From Fulvia fulva (taxonomy: Eukaryota > Ascomycota > Dothideomycetes > Mycosphaerellales > Mycosphaerellaceae): a DNA stretch of 64,000 nucleotides. The translations under genes and the position numbers were made by a program. Below the pieces are notes generated by a model, which was not told the origin of the DNA, ran no database searches, and saw only the letters and a program-made list of their open reading frames with translations. Of the stretch, positions 40,901 to 52,140 are shown piece after piece. Each line of letters opens with the position of its first letter. The first letter of the stretch is position 1. The stretch is taken from positions 3,348,001 through 3,412,000 of the forward strand of contig NC_063017.1 of the NCBI RefSeq assembly GCF_020509005.1. The letters run 5' to 3'.

Positions 40901-41365
40901 TCCCCACTTTGGGTGGTGGAGGTTGAAATCTCCTATCACGATGTTGTGGTTTTGTTGGTCCATTGCTTCCGGGAGCCTTCCTAGCGTGTGTAGTTGTGTG
41001 CTGCTTCTGGACTCTGGAGGTGGGTTGTATACGCTATGGATCAGGACTTGGCCTTGAGTTGTTTTGAGCTGCACTGTGGTGATATCCCTGTCGGTTCTCG
41101 GCCAGGCCTGCCAGTCCTCTGCTAGTACCTTCTTACTGACATAGATACAAGTTCGTGGGACTCCCTCGGTTCTGTTTATTACTACGTGGTATCTCGGGTC
41201 TCGCACAGTTGATGGAATCCTAGAGTGTGGGTTGATCCATGGTTCCTGTATTGCTATAATGTGGTGTTCCTCCGGGTCTAAGGCTTGTAGAAAGCTCCTT
41301 TGGACCTTGTCTTTGCTTCTGTTCACATTATACTGAATGATTGATAGTCTGTTAGTGTGAGGCAT
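37964..41365 (-). CDS. LINE ORF2: APE endonuclease and reverse transcriptase
   Basis: The 1133-aa protein has an N-terminal apurinic-type endonuclease (about 1-230), with IIAIQEPWINP carrying the metal-binding Glu, GDFNLHHPKWGSD and the closing SSDHYPI. A reverse transcriptase follows at about 480-740, with YRPIALLNTLGKLLEKVVA, SLLSLDISGAFDNVSHARLL, TGIPQGSTLSPILFLLF and the active-site box FVDD at about 688 (a variant of YADD). A Cys/His motif (CPCGYLSQNPEHMVLNC, about 1030) lies near the C-terminus as in other LINEs. I see no RNase H domain between the reverse transcriptase and that motif. The frame is uninterrupted and all catalytic signatures are present, so it is predicted to be active. 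Confidence 0.96.
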   Translation of the reverse strand: MPHTNRLSIIQYNVNRSKDKVQRSFLQALDPEEHHIIAIQEPWINPHSRIPSTVRDPRYHVVINRTEGVPRTCIYVSKKVLAEDWQAWPRTDRDITTVQLKTTQGQVLIHSVYNPPPESRSSTQLHTLGRLPEAMDQQNHNIVIGDFNLHHPKWGSDFTPAHHFLAGRLIGQMETAQMDLITPKGTETWARNNSSSTLDLCFMSHALTRRVESCTVNDQLESSSDHYPIQTDIQLTVEEEREPERRLCWKQAEWTLVQQRLEGELEQVNIDNIHTTEGIDQAVEQLIEAMQRAAQAHIPEKRWSLYQKPYWTPECTAKVKEARKARRRWEQRRTQANWEAYNNACKAKKAQIRRDKTQEWRSTVGMITEHPEQIWRLAEWARKPDEERNSPPQFPSIQDQDGETQTTPIGKAKAFADHFFGTQVEADLSNIPGTHIPPPREANWQVSAIEIGNIIKKLKGNKAPGPDKIPNCYLKASSSLITPVLAPIFTQCMKQGYCPKAFRQSLTCVLRKPQKEDYTKLKSYRPIALLNTLGKLLEKVVAIRLTGIVEEHNLLPATQMGGRQKRSTLTAVELITEQIRHIWHYGNNKVASLLSLDISGAFDNVSHARLLHILRMKSIPAWIVHFVQSFLKDRTTQILLGSFKAPQTPIANTGIPQGSTLSPILFLLFMADLTPLLETANTSASGFVDDTNILAWSGSTEENCALLEERHRQCEKWAREHGAKFAPDKYQLIHFSKAKTKHNLAAPVKIQGFETHPTRELRVLGIWLDPKLSWGPQVKKAQARADTNRQSIERLTASTWGATFTKAQTMYKAIVKPAMLYGAAIWAAEKHIPKRIEDPLNRAQAACLKRVLGAYKSTPHRTMEMESGTAPIREYLQGMRCQYAEKTSAYPAQGTIQAATQRIRTQWERRRRPNRPHMIPQKEADLKTSQEILAALEQREALREQANTGDKGKKKQSQAERIAGHLWETRWNQKPVRPGAPPAARTFGRYNYLIYKDLKRAEASIAIQIRSEHIGLRAYLHQRRVPGYDSKRCPCGYLSQNPEHMVLNCTKWVKGRSQWRAKARDRKYQAIIQDRQDIRRVTRWILNEDYLEQFSLAVETERWIERRERERRAGETEGRKGIERRTSPGLRAR

Positions 41366-42657
41366 CAGGACATGTTTGTGTCTGGGTCCGTTTGGTCTTG
41401 CTGTTGGTCTTGCTGTTGGTTTTCCCGTCCCTCCTCCTGCTCTTCCCTTTGGGGTTGGCTCCCTATCATTTGGTTGATTCTCATTTGTCCATTGCTCTGC
41501 GCTGCCTTGTACAAGAACGTTGGTCTCCCTATTGCTGGCACTATTTGTGGCTCCTCTTGTGGCCGGGGTCTCTTATTCGGGTGGGTGGTTCTCTCTGGTT
41601 GTTTCTGTTCACCTACTAGGAACCTGGTTGGTGTTGTTACCCTTGCTTCCCGCGCTCTCCACTGGGCTGATAGTCTAACTGGGCATTGGTTTGACCATGC
41701 CGGGTGTTTTCTCCCACATGCTGCGCATCTTGTGTCCTCCTTCCGTTTTTGGCACTCTTGGGTCGCGTGATCACCAGCACAGTGTGAGCAGACTGGTGTG
41801 GCTTTGCTACACTTTGGGGCAATATGTCCGTACTGTTGACAGTTGAAACATTGAAGGATTCTGTGGTTGCTCTGATGGATTTCTACATCCAGCCTCTCAA
41901 AGTCCCAGTACAACCCTTGGTCTAAGACCTTGTTCGCTTGCTCTGGTGTTGCAACCCATAAGATCAGCGAGGAGGCCCTCTTGCCCTCCTCTATCTTCTT
42001 CTTGACCCACGCTGTCTTTGTGATCTGTAGTCCTGGTGCTGTTACCTGGTTTTGCCTCTGGAGGTTTGGTGTATCCCTTTGTGTATCAAAGGTTCGTGGG
42101 ACCCCATGCGCAATTACCATGTACTGTTGATGGGAGACTTTCGCTGTGCTCCCGATCTTCAGTGTCCACTCCTTGTTTATTTCGAGGGCCTTCTTGTCCT
42201 GTACGTGTGCTGTAAACAGCTTGACCCCTTTGTTGTCTGCCCTTGCCCCTACTATTCCCTTTACTCCGATCTTCTCGACTATCTCCCTCCCGGTCATCTT
42301 TCCTATCTCTTCCTTCTCTTTCTGGTCCGTAATATGGACTCGTAGTACTGTGCTTTGAGGGGGGGTGGGTTGGCTCGCGATTGTTGCCCAGGTCGTTGGG
42401 CCCTGGGTCTGTCTCGGGTCTCTTTGAGGGTTGTTTCTTGCGTTTCGTGTTGCTGCCTCGATTGCCATGTTGATCGTAGTGCTTGTTTGTCGTTTGAGCG
42501 CCTTCAGTCCCCCGAGCAGTTCGCTCATTACTCTTTTCAGTGCTCTCTCCGGAAACCTCCCTTCTTCTGCCGCTACCATCTCTTCCGCCTTCTTGCAGAG
42601 CGTCCTCCACTCGTCTCCCCCTTGCTCTCGGTCGTCTACTGCCGTCGTCGTCGCCAT
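41365..42657 (-). CDS. LINE ORF1: gag-like zinc-knuckle protein
   Basis: The 430-aa protein probably packages the LINE RNA. An N-terminal charged/coiled region is followed by a central RRM-like or gag-like segment and three Cys/His knuckles: CFNCQQYGHIAPKC (about 270), CSHCAGDHATQEC (about 291) and CAACGRKHPAWSNQC (about 312). The C-terminal end is Gln/Glu-rich (QREEQEEGRENQQQDQQQDQ). Its stop codon TGA shares one base with the ORF2 ATG (TGATG), which suggests coupled translation by termination-reinitiation. The frame is intact. Confidence 0.93.
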   Translation of the reverse strand: MATTTAVDDREQGGDEWRTLCKKAEEMVAAEEGRFPERALKRVMSELLGGLKALKRQTSTTINMAIEAATRNARNNPQRDPRQTQGPTTWATIASQPTPPQSTVLRVHITDQKEKEEIGKMTGREIVEKIGVKGIVGARADNKGVKLFTAHVQDKKALEINKEWTLKIGSTAKVSHQQYMVIAHGVPRTFDTQRDTPNLQRQNQVTAPGLQITKTAWVKKKIEEGKRASSLILWVATPEQANKVLDQGLYWDFERLDVEIHQSNHRILQCFNCQQYGHIAPKCSKATPVCSHCAGDHATQECQKRKEDTRCAACGRKHPAWSNQCPVRLSAQWRAREARVTTPTRFLVGEQKQPERTTHPNKRPRPQEEPQIVPAIGRPTFLYKAAQSNGQMRINQMIGSQPQREEQEEGRENQQQDQQQDQTDPDTNMS

Positions 42658-42665
42658 TTTTAAGG

Positions 42666-42682
42666 TCCCTAGATTATTATAG
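42666..42682. repeat. Right target-site duplication of the intact LINE
   Basis: Exact copy of TCCCTAGATTATTATAG at 37748-37764, immediately outside the 5' end of the - strand LINE. Confidence 0.9.
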
Positions 42683-45600
42683 TTGCCTATATGTTATAGT
42701 AGGTCCTCGCTTTACTAAAGTGGATTAGCTAGTATTTCTCTAGGGTAAAACGGACGCCGTAGTGTCTAGCCTAGTCCTCGTATACTCTATATCTCTCCGT
42801 AAGTAGTCTATAGTTTTCCTCCGTTATCGCGGACTAGGTTAGGATGTTTATATCGTCTACGAAGCCTAACGCCGAAGTCTAAGGGGACGTAAGTAAGGGG
42901 ATAAGGTCGGCTATAAAGATTAGGAATAGGATCGGGGATAGCGTAGATCCTTAGGGGATTCCGGTCTCTACGTATACCCTATCGGATTTATACCTCCTAA
43001 GAACTATTCTCGTAGTCCTCTCTTTAAGGAAGGAGTATATAAATTTCGTAGCCTATATAGGGGCTCCCTTCTATCGGAGTATATGGAGTAGTCTTTCGTA
43101 GGAGACGTTATCGAATACTCCGGAGATGTCTAGGGAGAGTAGCGATGCTATTCTATTCCGTCTATAGTACTAGAGGGTTTAGATCTATTCGGTTATTAGT
43201 TCTATTACCGTAAGGGTTAAGCGGTTACTTCTCCCTCCTATCTATATCTCCGGGAGGATGTTGTTCTCCTCGACTAGTTTTATAAGTCTCTAGGCTACTA
43301 TCTTCTCTAGGATCTTCCCTACTATATTTAGGAGCGTAATCGGTCTATATAACTTAAGCCTATTATAGTCTTCCTTCTATAGCTTCCGGATAACTACTAT
43401 TAGGGAGTCTCTATACGGCTTCGGATAGTAGCCTTTCCGTAGATAAGTAGTAAAGAGCTTAGCTAGGCTCGGGGCGATGCCCTCTTTATATTCCTTTAGT
43501 AGGAGGTTTAGGATTTTGTCGGGCCCTAGGGCCTTTCTTCCCTTAAGCTGTCCTATTACGGCCTTAACCTCGCCTAGCTAGACTATCTAGTATATGTCTA
43601 GTAGTTCCGGGTACGACGTACCTACTATATCCGTTAGGTCCGCGTCGACTTATATTAAGAAGAAGTAGTCCGTAAACGCCTTTGCTTTTACCTCCGGCGT
43701 TAACCTTAGCGTCCCCGTTATATCGACTATAGGCGGGAAGTAAGGCGTCTTCTCTGTCCCTCTAGCTCTCGCCTACCTCGCTAGTTACTATATCTAGTTA
43801 GGATTCTCTATTACGAGCCCGACCGTCGTTCTCTAGTCTAGCTATTTATCCCGACGTATCTAGGCTTTCTTAGCTTAGCTAGCCCTTTAGTATACGTCCT
43901 ATATTACTTATATATACTCCTTCGTCTACTCTCGTCTAGCCCTCCTCGCCTCCTTTACCCTTTCCGCGTACGCCGGGGTCTAGAATAGCTTCTATCTTTA
44001 AGAAGGTCAAATATAGGGTATATACCGACGAGCTACCTCCTATACGATTATTGTTATCCGTTCGGCTTCTTTATCGAGCTCGGCTTCTTATTCTACTTCT
44101 ATTTCCGCTTCTAGTCCCGTATTTACTCTATTATCGTATAGTCGTACCGCTAGTTCGTCTTGGATTTCCTCCTACGGGGCCTTCTTCTAGTTTAGGCGTA
44201 GCTCCGCTATAGGTTCCTCCTCGACTCCTACCTCGATTATTGTCTAGATCGGGATATAGTCTAATCCTACTTTGAGTAAGAGGTTCGGGCGGTACTTATC
44301 TAGTCTCGTTACTAGCTCTCTCGAGAGGAAGTATAGGTCAATTGTACTTACGCTTAATCTCGCCTTCTACGTCTCTATACCCTTTAGGGTCGCTAGTTCT
44401 ATATCGCGGCTCGCGGTGATTTCTAGTAACTTACCTCCTAGGTATACGTATAGGGGGGTAAAGTCTAGACCCTATTACGGGTAGTAAAGGTTAAAGTCGC
44501 CTACTAGGACTTAGTATACATCCCCTTATTCGAGTATCCGGTCTAGCGTAGCTAGGGTTCCTAGGTCTCTACTCGTTCGTCCTTATAGAGGAGGGTTATA
44601 GACGTTATAGATTCGGACGGTTCCCTAGCCTATTACTATTTCGATTGTCGTTATGTCCCCCTAGTAGCCCTCCGGCTATAGTACGATCTTCTATACTTCT
44701 ATACTAATAGCTTTACTTACGTAGGTATATATTCTTAGGGTATATCCTATACCCCTACCGATTACCGTATAGTATCGTTAGTCGTTATAGGTTACCGGTT
44801 TAGTTATATATAGGTTAGCCTAAGGTTCCTATAGCGCTACGACATAGTACTTTTAGTAGTCGAGTTCTTATAGGAAGTAGAGTTAGACCTTATCTTTACT
44901 TTTATTAACGTTATACTATATAATAGTAAGATTGTCCTATACTACTATTACGGGCTAGCTAGGATAATGTCTATAGGGGTGCTCCGGGCTTAGGTAGTAC
45001 CTATAGTTATTGTATCTTCCTCTTAGGTTAGTAGGCCTTCGGCCGGTAGGGGTGTTCTAAAAATCCGTATCTATCCTGTCTCGTTTACTACTCTATTTAG
45101 CCCCCTTAGCCGTCCTAGCGGCGGGTACGTACTCGGTAGGGTACCCCTTATTACCTCCTCCGTTATCTTTCTTTTTACCGCCTTAAAGCCTTTATATTAA
45201 GCGCTACCTTACTACGGGGTAGGGTACCTCGCTAGGGTCGTTATTTATACTAAGTTAGCCTTCCCTTTTACGGCGATCCGGTTTAGGCATTAGCTCGAGT
45301 ACGCCGGGTATTTCCGGCTATAGTATACGTACTTTACTTCTTCTCGTAGGCATTGCTTTCCCTAGTATAGGCCTACGTAGTATAGGTACTTCGGGGTCTT
45401 CTCCGTATATTTCGGGGCGATATGTCCGTACTATTAGTAGTTAAAGCATTAGAGTACTCTATAGCTACTCTAGTAGATTTCCGTATTAAGGCGTTTATAG
45501 TTCTAGTATAGTCCTTTGTCTAGGATAAGGTTTACTTGTTCCGTATTTACTATCTAGACGATTAACGAGGAGTATATCTTTATTAGTTCGACGCTTCTAT

Positions 45601-46700
45601 ATAGCCAGACGGCCTTAGAGAAGCGTACTCCTAGGGATGTGCTCTAGTTCTATATTTATAGCTAAGGGAGGTCATTTTCGATCTTAAAGGATCTAGGGAC
45701 CCCGTAGGCTATTACTATAAATTGTTAGTAGGAGACCTTTACTAACCTTACTACTTTAGTTATCTATTTCTTATACGTCTCGAGTCTTTGTCGGTCTATC
45801 TCCTATATAGTAAAAAGCCTTACTACCCCCCTTAGCTCTACCTTCGCTCCTACGATCTCCTTCCGGCCGATTCTATCTACTAGCTCCTTACTCGTAAGGC
45901 CCTCGAGTTCCCTTTTCTCCTCCGGGTCGGTAATATAGACTCGGATCGCGTTATTAGTCCTCTAGAGCTAGGCCGGGTAGTATCCCGCGGCGATTATAGC
46001 CTACATAGAGTTCTTCTATTATATTACGTACTATATAGTCTAGTAGATCGTTCTTAGGGTCTAGTGTTCGAGTGCCTTAAGTATACTAAGGAGCTACGCG
46101 ATTATATTCTTATATACTCGGGCTAGGTGTTCGTCTTCGTCTAGTATTACCTAGGCTTCTTTATATAATTCTGTCTACGCGGAGGGGCCGGGGGCAGCTA
46201 GGGCTCGTTATGCCTTTCCTAGGCCCTTAGTATATTGTCGTTAGCCGTTATCTTACTATTATTAGGTTAGTTATTAGCTTAGCTATTAAAGGGTTAGTTA
46301 CTACTAGCTAGGTTCCTATATCGTATCCCCGTTTATAGAGATTTAGGTGTCCCTCGCGAGCTACTTAATGCTCGCGAGTTAGGCTTAGGATCTAGTCTCT
46401 ATATTGCTATACTTTAGCTACGGCTAAGGTTAGAAGTTGCCTAAATAGGTAATTTACCTCCGCGGCTCTATAATTTTAGGGTCTAGTCGGATAGGAGGTA
46501 GATTCCTATTTTCTAGTCGCTTTCCGCGGCAATTACGTAGCCGCTAGCGTAGGCGCGCTACTCTTGTTCTCGTTAGGTAATAGCCTTAATAGGCGCTTTT
46601 AAATAGTACGTCGTACGTATCTCCGATCTATAGAAAAGCTCTATATTATATATTACTATATACTCGTACTATTAGCTAGTTAAAGATTAATCTCTTACTC
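42683..46700 (-). mobile_element. RIP-mutated LINE copy A, 5' part
   Basis: This continues the old LINE split by the intact insertion. It aligns to the intact element through the reverse transcriptase (FVDD region near 42850), endonuclease (about 44400-44850) and ORF1 zinc-knuckle region (about 45410-45450), then reaches a 5' leader around 46200-46650. Virtually every CpA is TpA and every TpG is TpA; stops occur in all frames. The right border is approximate. Confidence 0.8.
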
Positions 46701-47151
46701 TACTTCGCTACTATTAAATCGTACCTATTTAATAATTTATAAGCCCGGGTTTTTACGGGAATAAGAGTAACCTATATTAGTATAGGTTACTTATATCCCT
46801 TACTATTGTAGTAGAAAATGTCTAGGAATTAGAAGTCTACCCCGTCTACCCTCTTAGGAGCTTAGTTAAATACTAAGCGATAGATAACCTAGATAAGGAC
46901 TCTATACGGCCTACCTAAAGCTAATATCTTAAAGATACTATTACAAAGGACTTAGTATATACCCCGAGCAAACCTACGAGGTATAGACGGCCGCTTTCTA
47001 GAGATAGGCTACGGTAACGCGAAGGGCGTCAAAACCTAGGGCGTAGTATACACTAGTAGCGACGGCTAATACTATCTATATAGCCTAAGAGGACGGATAC
47101 GTATATTGGTTAATAGAGATTACTAAAGGGCTTAGGCCTATAGAGGTAGAT
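46701..47151 (+). repeat. RIP-mutated fragment, inverted copy of 52785-52985 segment
   Basis: The part about 46960-47150 is the reverse complement of about 52785-52985 and of about 56240-56440, with RIP-type differences. The first part (46730-46800) contains a TATAAGCCCGGGTTT motif also found at about 57185 near the gypsy-like element. The element type is not determined. Confidence 0.6.
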
Positions 47152-50100
47152 ATTAGATAGATAGATTTGTTATTCCTCTATTCTAGGACCCTATCCGGCC
47201 TATATAGGTATATATCTATTGTTATATACAAAGGGAAACCCGAATAGGTGAAAACCATTTCCGCCCCCGACTACTCCTTATCTAGATCAGCTTTCCCTCT
47301 AAACGTACGTAGTCTATATTACTACCCCGTTAGCCCCCGCTCCTAGCCGGTCTCGTCGCGCTACGTCGTGTCCTCTCTTCCTATACTACTCCTACTAGGC
47401 AGTACTATTCTAGCCAGCCCTTCTCTAGTATCTAGTTCGTAATACGCCGTAGGTCCTTAGCGTTATTAAGAAGTGCCCTAATCGTCCGGTTCCTCGCCTT
47501 TACTATCTACTCCCCCCTTCCTAGCGACTACCTCGGATAGACGAGGAGTACGTACTATACGTTCTAGGAGCGATAGCCGTAGGAGCAGCTAGTATTCGTA
47601 TATCCTAGAACCTTCCTCTATAATAGGTACCCCTAGAGGCCGATATGTTCGCTTCGTAGTTAGGTTACTATACTACTCTATACCCTCGTAAGGCGGTAGT
47701 AGATAAGCTTCGGGGGGTACTTGACCGCGGATTTCGTAGCTAACTATTCCTTAGGTTGTCCCGCTAGCTAAGGGCGTCTACTATACCCTATAACCTAGTT
47801 GTTCTACCTCTCTTTCTATAGTTACTCTATAAACGATTTCTTACCTTCCTATTATATTACTAGCTATTCGTCCCTTACCCGGTAGTTCGGCTCGTTTCCG
47901 GGTCAAATGCCCTTATACGCTAGTACTAATTCGCGGGCCCTTACGACTATACTAGCGATAACCTTCTATACTAGGTACTATGCCGACTTGCCTAAGTAGG
48001 AGGTCCGTAGTCCCTAGATATATAGGTCGATCGGCGGTATAGCGGTCTCGTACTTAAGTATCCTCGTTAGTATCGACTTATATACTCCGGTGACCTTCCT
48101 TAGGCATTGGTTTTAGATCTTCGCTAGCGGCGCGACGAGTCCCTTCGATAGGTAGGCCCTCTCGCCTAAGGACTATACTTAGCTACTATAGGTAAGGACT
48201 GGCCGTATAATAGCTATATATAGAAGTCGTGACTACCGGAAGTCCGCCCCCTATATAGACGTAGTAAGCCTCTAGTATAGTACTATGTTCTGTTTAGCTT
48301 TCCGTAATATTACCTATACGTACTTCCTCTACCGTAGCGCCGGGTCTACCTATAGTCCGAGGATCCTAAGCTAATTTGCCGGGTTAGTAGTACACCCCTA
48401 TATCTAGATAGAAGTATATATGTTATAGAATCGTAGCCGGCGCGTAAAGTATATTAGATTGTACTTTTCTAGGGCAAACCGAGCCCTATACCTCCTAGCC
48501 TAGTCCTTATAGATCTTATACTTCTCTTCTAGTAGCCTATAGTTCTCCTTAGTCGAGGAAGACTACGCTAGGATGTTCGTGTCGTCTACGAAGCCGCTCG
48601 TAGCGGTGTTCTAGGATTCTAGGGATAGGAGTAGCGTCGCTATAAAGAAGAGGAACAGAATAGGTACTAGCGTTAAGCCTTACGGGATTCTAGTGTAGAC
48701 TGCTTAAAATAGGCTTCAATACTAGCCGACTAGGATCGACGTACTACGGTTTTAGAGGTAGGACCGTACGAAGTTAATAAGCTACTTAGGGAGTCCTTTC
48801 GACCTTAGGATATAGAGTAGCCGCGGGTATAATATATAGTCGAAGGCTCCCGATATGTCTAGGCTAAGTAAGGAAGCCACCTTGTCCCTATTCTTATACT
48901 AGATAGCCTTTACCTAAGAGGTAATAAGTTCTATCGCGGATAGCGTCGATCGCTATAGGCACGTACCTATCTAGGTGTCCGGGAGTAGGGAGTGTTCCTC
49001 TACCGCCTCGGAGAGTCTCGTTATAACTAGCTTCTTAAGCGCCTTCCTAAGAGTGTTAAGGAGCGTAATTAGGCGGTACGACTTCACCTACGTATAGTGT
49101 TCCTTTTACGGCTTACGTAGGACTACTATCATCGATTGTTTAAATACTATCGGGTAGTATCCGGTCTATAGGTAGGCGTTAAAGATCGCTATAACTACTA
49201 GGGCTAGTTGATCTCTACACTTCTTTAGTAGCTCGTTTAGGATCCTATCCGGCCCCGGGGATTTCTTTGCCGGCAACTTCCTTAGTATAGCGGTAACTTC
49301 TCCCTCGGACACCTCCTATTAGACCGCGATACTAGGGGCTAGGGGAGTAGAGCTATTTATGTCGCTTAGATTAGCCTCGACTAGGGGCGGGAAGAACTTA
49401 CTAGCTAGTAGACGCGCCTTAGCCTCGGGGTCGCTAACCGGGCTACTAGGCGATTATAGCGCTAGGATAGAGAAGGAGGGGCTCTATATAGGGTCCTATC
49501 GGGCCTATTTCGCTAGCTTCTACATCCTCGCTAGCTTGCCGGCGATTTCTTCTACTATAGCCCTCTAGCCGACTGCTTTCTCCCTCCGTATTATAGCTTT
49601 CTTCTATTAGTATGCCTCCCTATATACGTTCTAGGCCTCCTCGCTATAGCTACTCGTCTACACCCGGCGGGCTCTCCTTACTTCTCTTACTACCGTAGTA
49701 TACTTCGGCGTCTAGTATAGTTTAGACTATATCGTTAGTTAGGTAAGCGGAACGTAAAGTAAGGTCGCTTTTCTTATTTCGTCTATTAACCTCTAGACTG
49801 CCTCGTCTATCTCGTCTTTACTATTGTATTGCTACTACGCGATCTAGACTAGCCTCTTAGAGTCATTAAGGTACGCCTAGATATTAGCCTAGTAGGCCTT
49901 TCCCTAGTTTAGCTTAGGGGTTCTCGCTAGTATACGTTATATCTATATTGTAATAGAGGTCCTAACTAGTATATAGTCTAACGACGCCTCGAGTTTATGT
50001 TCGATCCTATAGTAGGTTACCGTATAGTAGTAGCTATCTAAGATCTAGGAGAGGTCGATCGTACCTTAGAGTCCCCCTCTCTTCTAGGTGCCTAGGTCCT

Positions 50101-52140
50101 TCGGGGTATTAAGGGCAATTACGTTACTCGCTATCAAGTCGAGTACTTCGTCGGCTATAGGGTACGGCTATATAAGGCTTTCCTAGGAAGGGTAGTATAT
50201 ATTAAAGTCTTCTACTACGATGTAGCGCCCTTGTCTCTTAAGCGTACTATCTAGGTATCTATAGACCCTAAGGTCGCGGCTAGACCTCGAGGCTAGCGGT
50301 TATATATATATATATTGTGTATCTAAGTATTACCTACGTAGAGAGAGGTAATATCGCCCCCGCCTTCTTCGTCTATATAGTACACTACCTCCTAGTTAAA
50401 TTCTAGTATGTCCTTACTAATATAGAAATACGTACGGGGTCTACCGTCGCCTCGTAGGCATATCGTGTAGCCTAGTAACTTGTAGGTCGTTAGTCTCTTA
50501 TAGTACGGGTTAATCTATAGCTCCTAGATTATAAGGACGTAGTGGACGCGCGGGTCCGCCTCGTATAGGAAATGGTTCTAGACTATATCCTTACTATAGT
50601 TAACGTTATACTAGATAATACTAAGCGTATCGAGGCTAGTTATTAGCATCGACAATCATTTCCTCTATAGCGTCCTATGTCCTACTATATATACGTCCTA
50701 GTCTACGCCTATCGGCTATATACTAAAGGGGAGCCGGGCCTAGTTAGATTCCCTTACTATAACTAGTAGAGTACGTGGCCTCCCGTACGCCCTAGGTTAC
50801 GTATCCTTTATATCGTTCTCGGCCCTAGGGCGCTTATACCCGACCGCCGCTAGCTAGTTCCGGTATAGACTAGCCTTACGGTCGCCGTAGAATCTTAGGG
50901 CGACGGTTCTGTTTATAATTGCCTTGTTCTTCGCTAGTTTCCGCTATAGGCATTCCGTACTATATAATAGGTAGTACCCCGGACAGTTCGCGTACCGTCT
51001 CGTAGTCGATATATAGTCCCTAGATATATAGTCTCCTATATAGTTCGAGTAGGCCTACTTGTTTATATACGTATAGGTTTGGTGTCTATACTGTTAGCAT
51101 TTGAAGTATTAGAGGACACGAAAGGATAAGGAGTACTTTTCTACTATCTTAAGGCTATATTACTAGACTAGGCCTTGTTCTATCGCTAGATCCGCCGCTT
51201 TCGCGTCTTATAGCTATACTATTAGCGCCGAGGCCTTCTTACCTTCTAGCTATTTCCTATAGAGCTAAGTCGCCTTCTAGATTAGAGAGTTAAGAGTAAC
51301 CGGGTTATCCTCTTAGAGAGTACGTAGGTGACCTTAGTTAGTTAGGTCGAACTCTTTAGGTATGTCGTAGACTAGGATCGTAAATTACTTCGTTAAGACC
51401 TTCGCTAATACCGTAACCTTAGATACCTACTATAGCTATACCTCTAGGTACCTCCTAGTAGTAGTAGAGCTAGTATAGATCTATAGAGTACCGTTAGACT
51501 ATTAGTTCACTACGACCACCCCTAGTTAATTAATTCGTTAGGCGAGCTCCTTGTTCGATAGCTTCGTAACTTCGGCCTAGTCTTCCTTTACTATAATGCG
51601 GATCGTAACTATATCGTACGTTAGGCGGGGGCCTAGTATCGATGCCGCGACCGATGCCTAGCTATAGGGGTGTTAATTCCGGGTGGCCTTACTAATCGCC
51701 TAGGACGTCGTCCTTATTTCTTATTGCCCTTAGTAATACGACAGTATAAGCGCCGTACGTAGCTAAGTGATCATTACCTATAGAGACCGGTAAGGGAGCT
51801 AATCGTTAGTCTCTATACTTTTTACGTCCTCTATAAGTTACTACTAGTTGTCTTAGGGGAGCTTCGCCTATAGAGCCGTAGGCGCCGGTAGTACCGTAGC
51901 CTAGGCTACTATTACCTAGGAGTTGCCTAATATAGCTAGGTACCTCCGCGGCGTTTAGAGCTATAGAGCTAAAGAAATAGGGTGAAGAGAACTTCAAGCT
52001 ATCTAACTTAAATAAGGTAGAACTCCCTTAATTCTAGGGGTAGTAGCCTGCTTTATAGATCGTAGGAATAGCCTTAATAAGAGCTTTCGAATATATCGTA
52101 TTTAGCGATAGCGCCGATAGTTACTAACAAAAATAAGGGT
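47152..52140 (-). mobile_element. RIP-mutated LINE copy B, near full length
   Basis: The left end has the AGATAGATAGAT tail followed by a 3' UTR-like segment (GGGAAACCCGAATAGGTGAA). Reverse-transcriptase homology is recognisable around 48560-49300 (for example the FVDD region near 48570). Endonuclease (about 50200-50650) and ORF1 knuckle (about 51080-51110) regions follow, with a leader to about 52140. The order equals that of the intact LINE on the - strand, but it is a different subfamily. No frame survives. Its 47152-48870 part is nearly the same as 54363-56075. Confidence 0.8.

Larger units (their letters stand above)
37765..42665 (-). mobile_element. Intact Tad1-like non-LTR retrotransposon (LINE)
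   Basis: The 4901-bp element on the - strand has ORF1 (gag-like), ORF2 (endonuclease + reverse transcriptase), a 3' UTR of about 200 nt and an (ATCT)n-type tail instead of poly(A). A 17-bp target duplication flanks it. Its base composition is normal, with abundant CpA and TpG, unlike everything around it. It interrupts an older LINE of the same family: removing it and one duplication rejoins copy A continuously at the ORF2 position equal to about 39110 of this element. Only 8 nt precede the ORF1 ATG, so it is either slightly 5'-truncated or has a minimal leader. Confidence 0.95.

Noticed and set aside
49359..51997. Short frames (60-70 codons) in the mutated block
   Set aside because: They lie within RIP-mutated LINE sequence and match no protein; they are chance openings.
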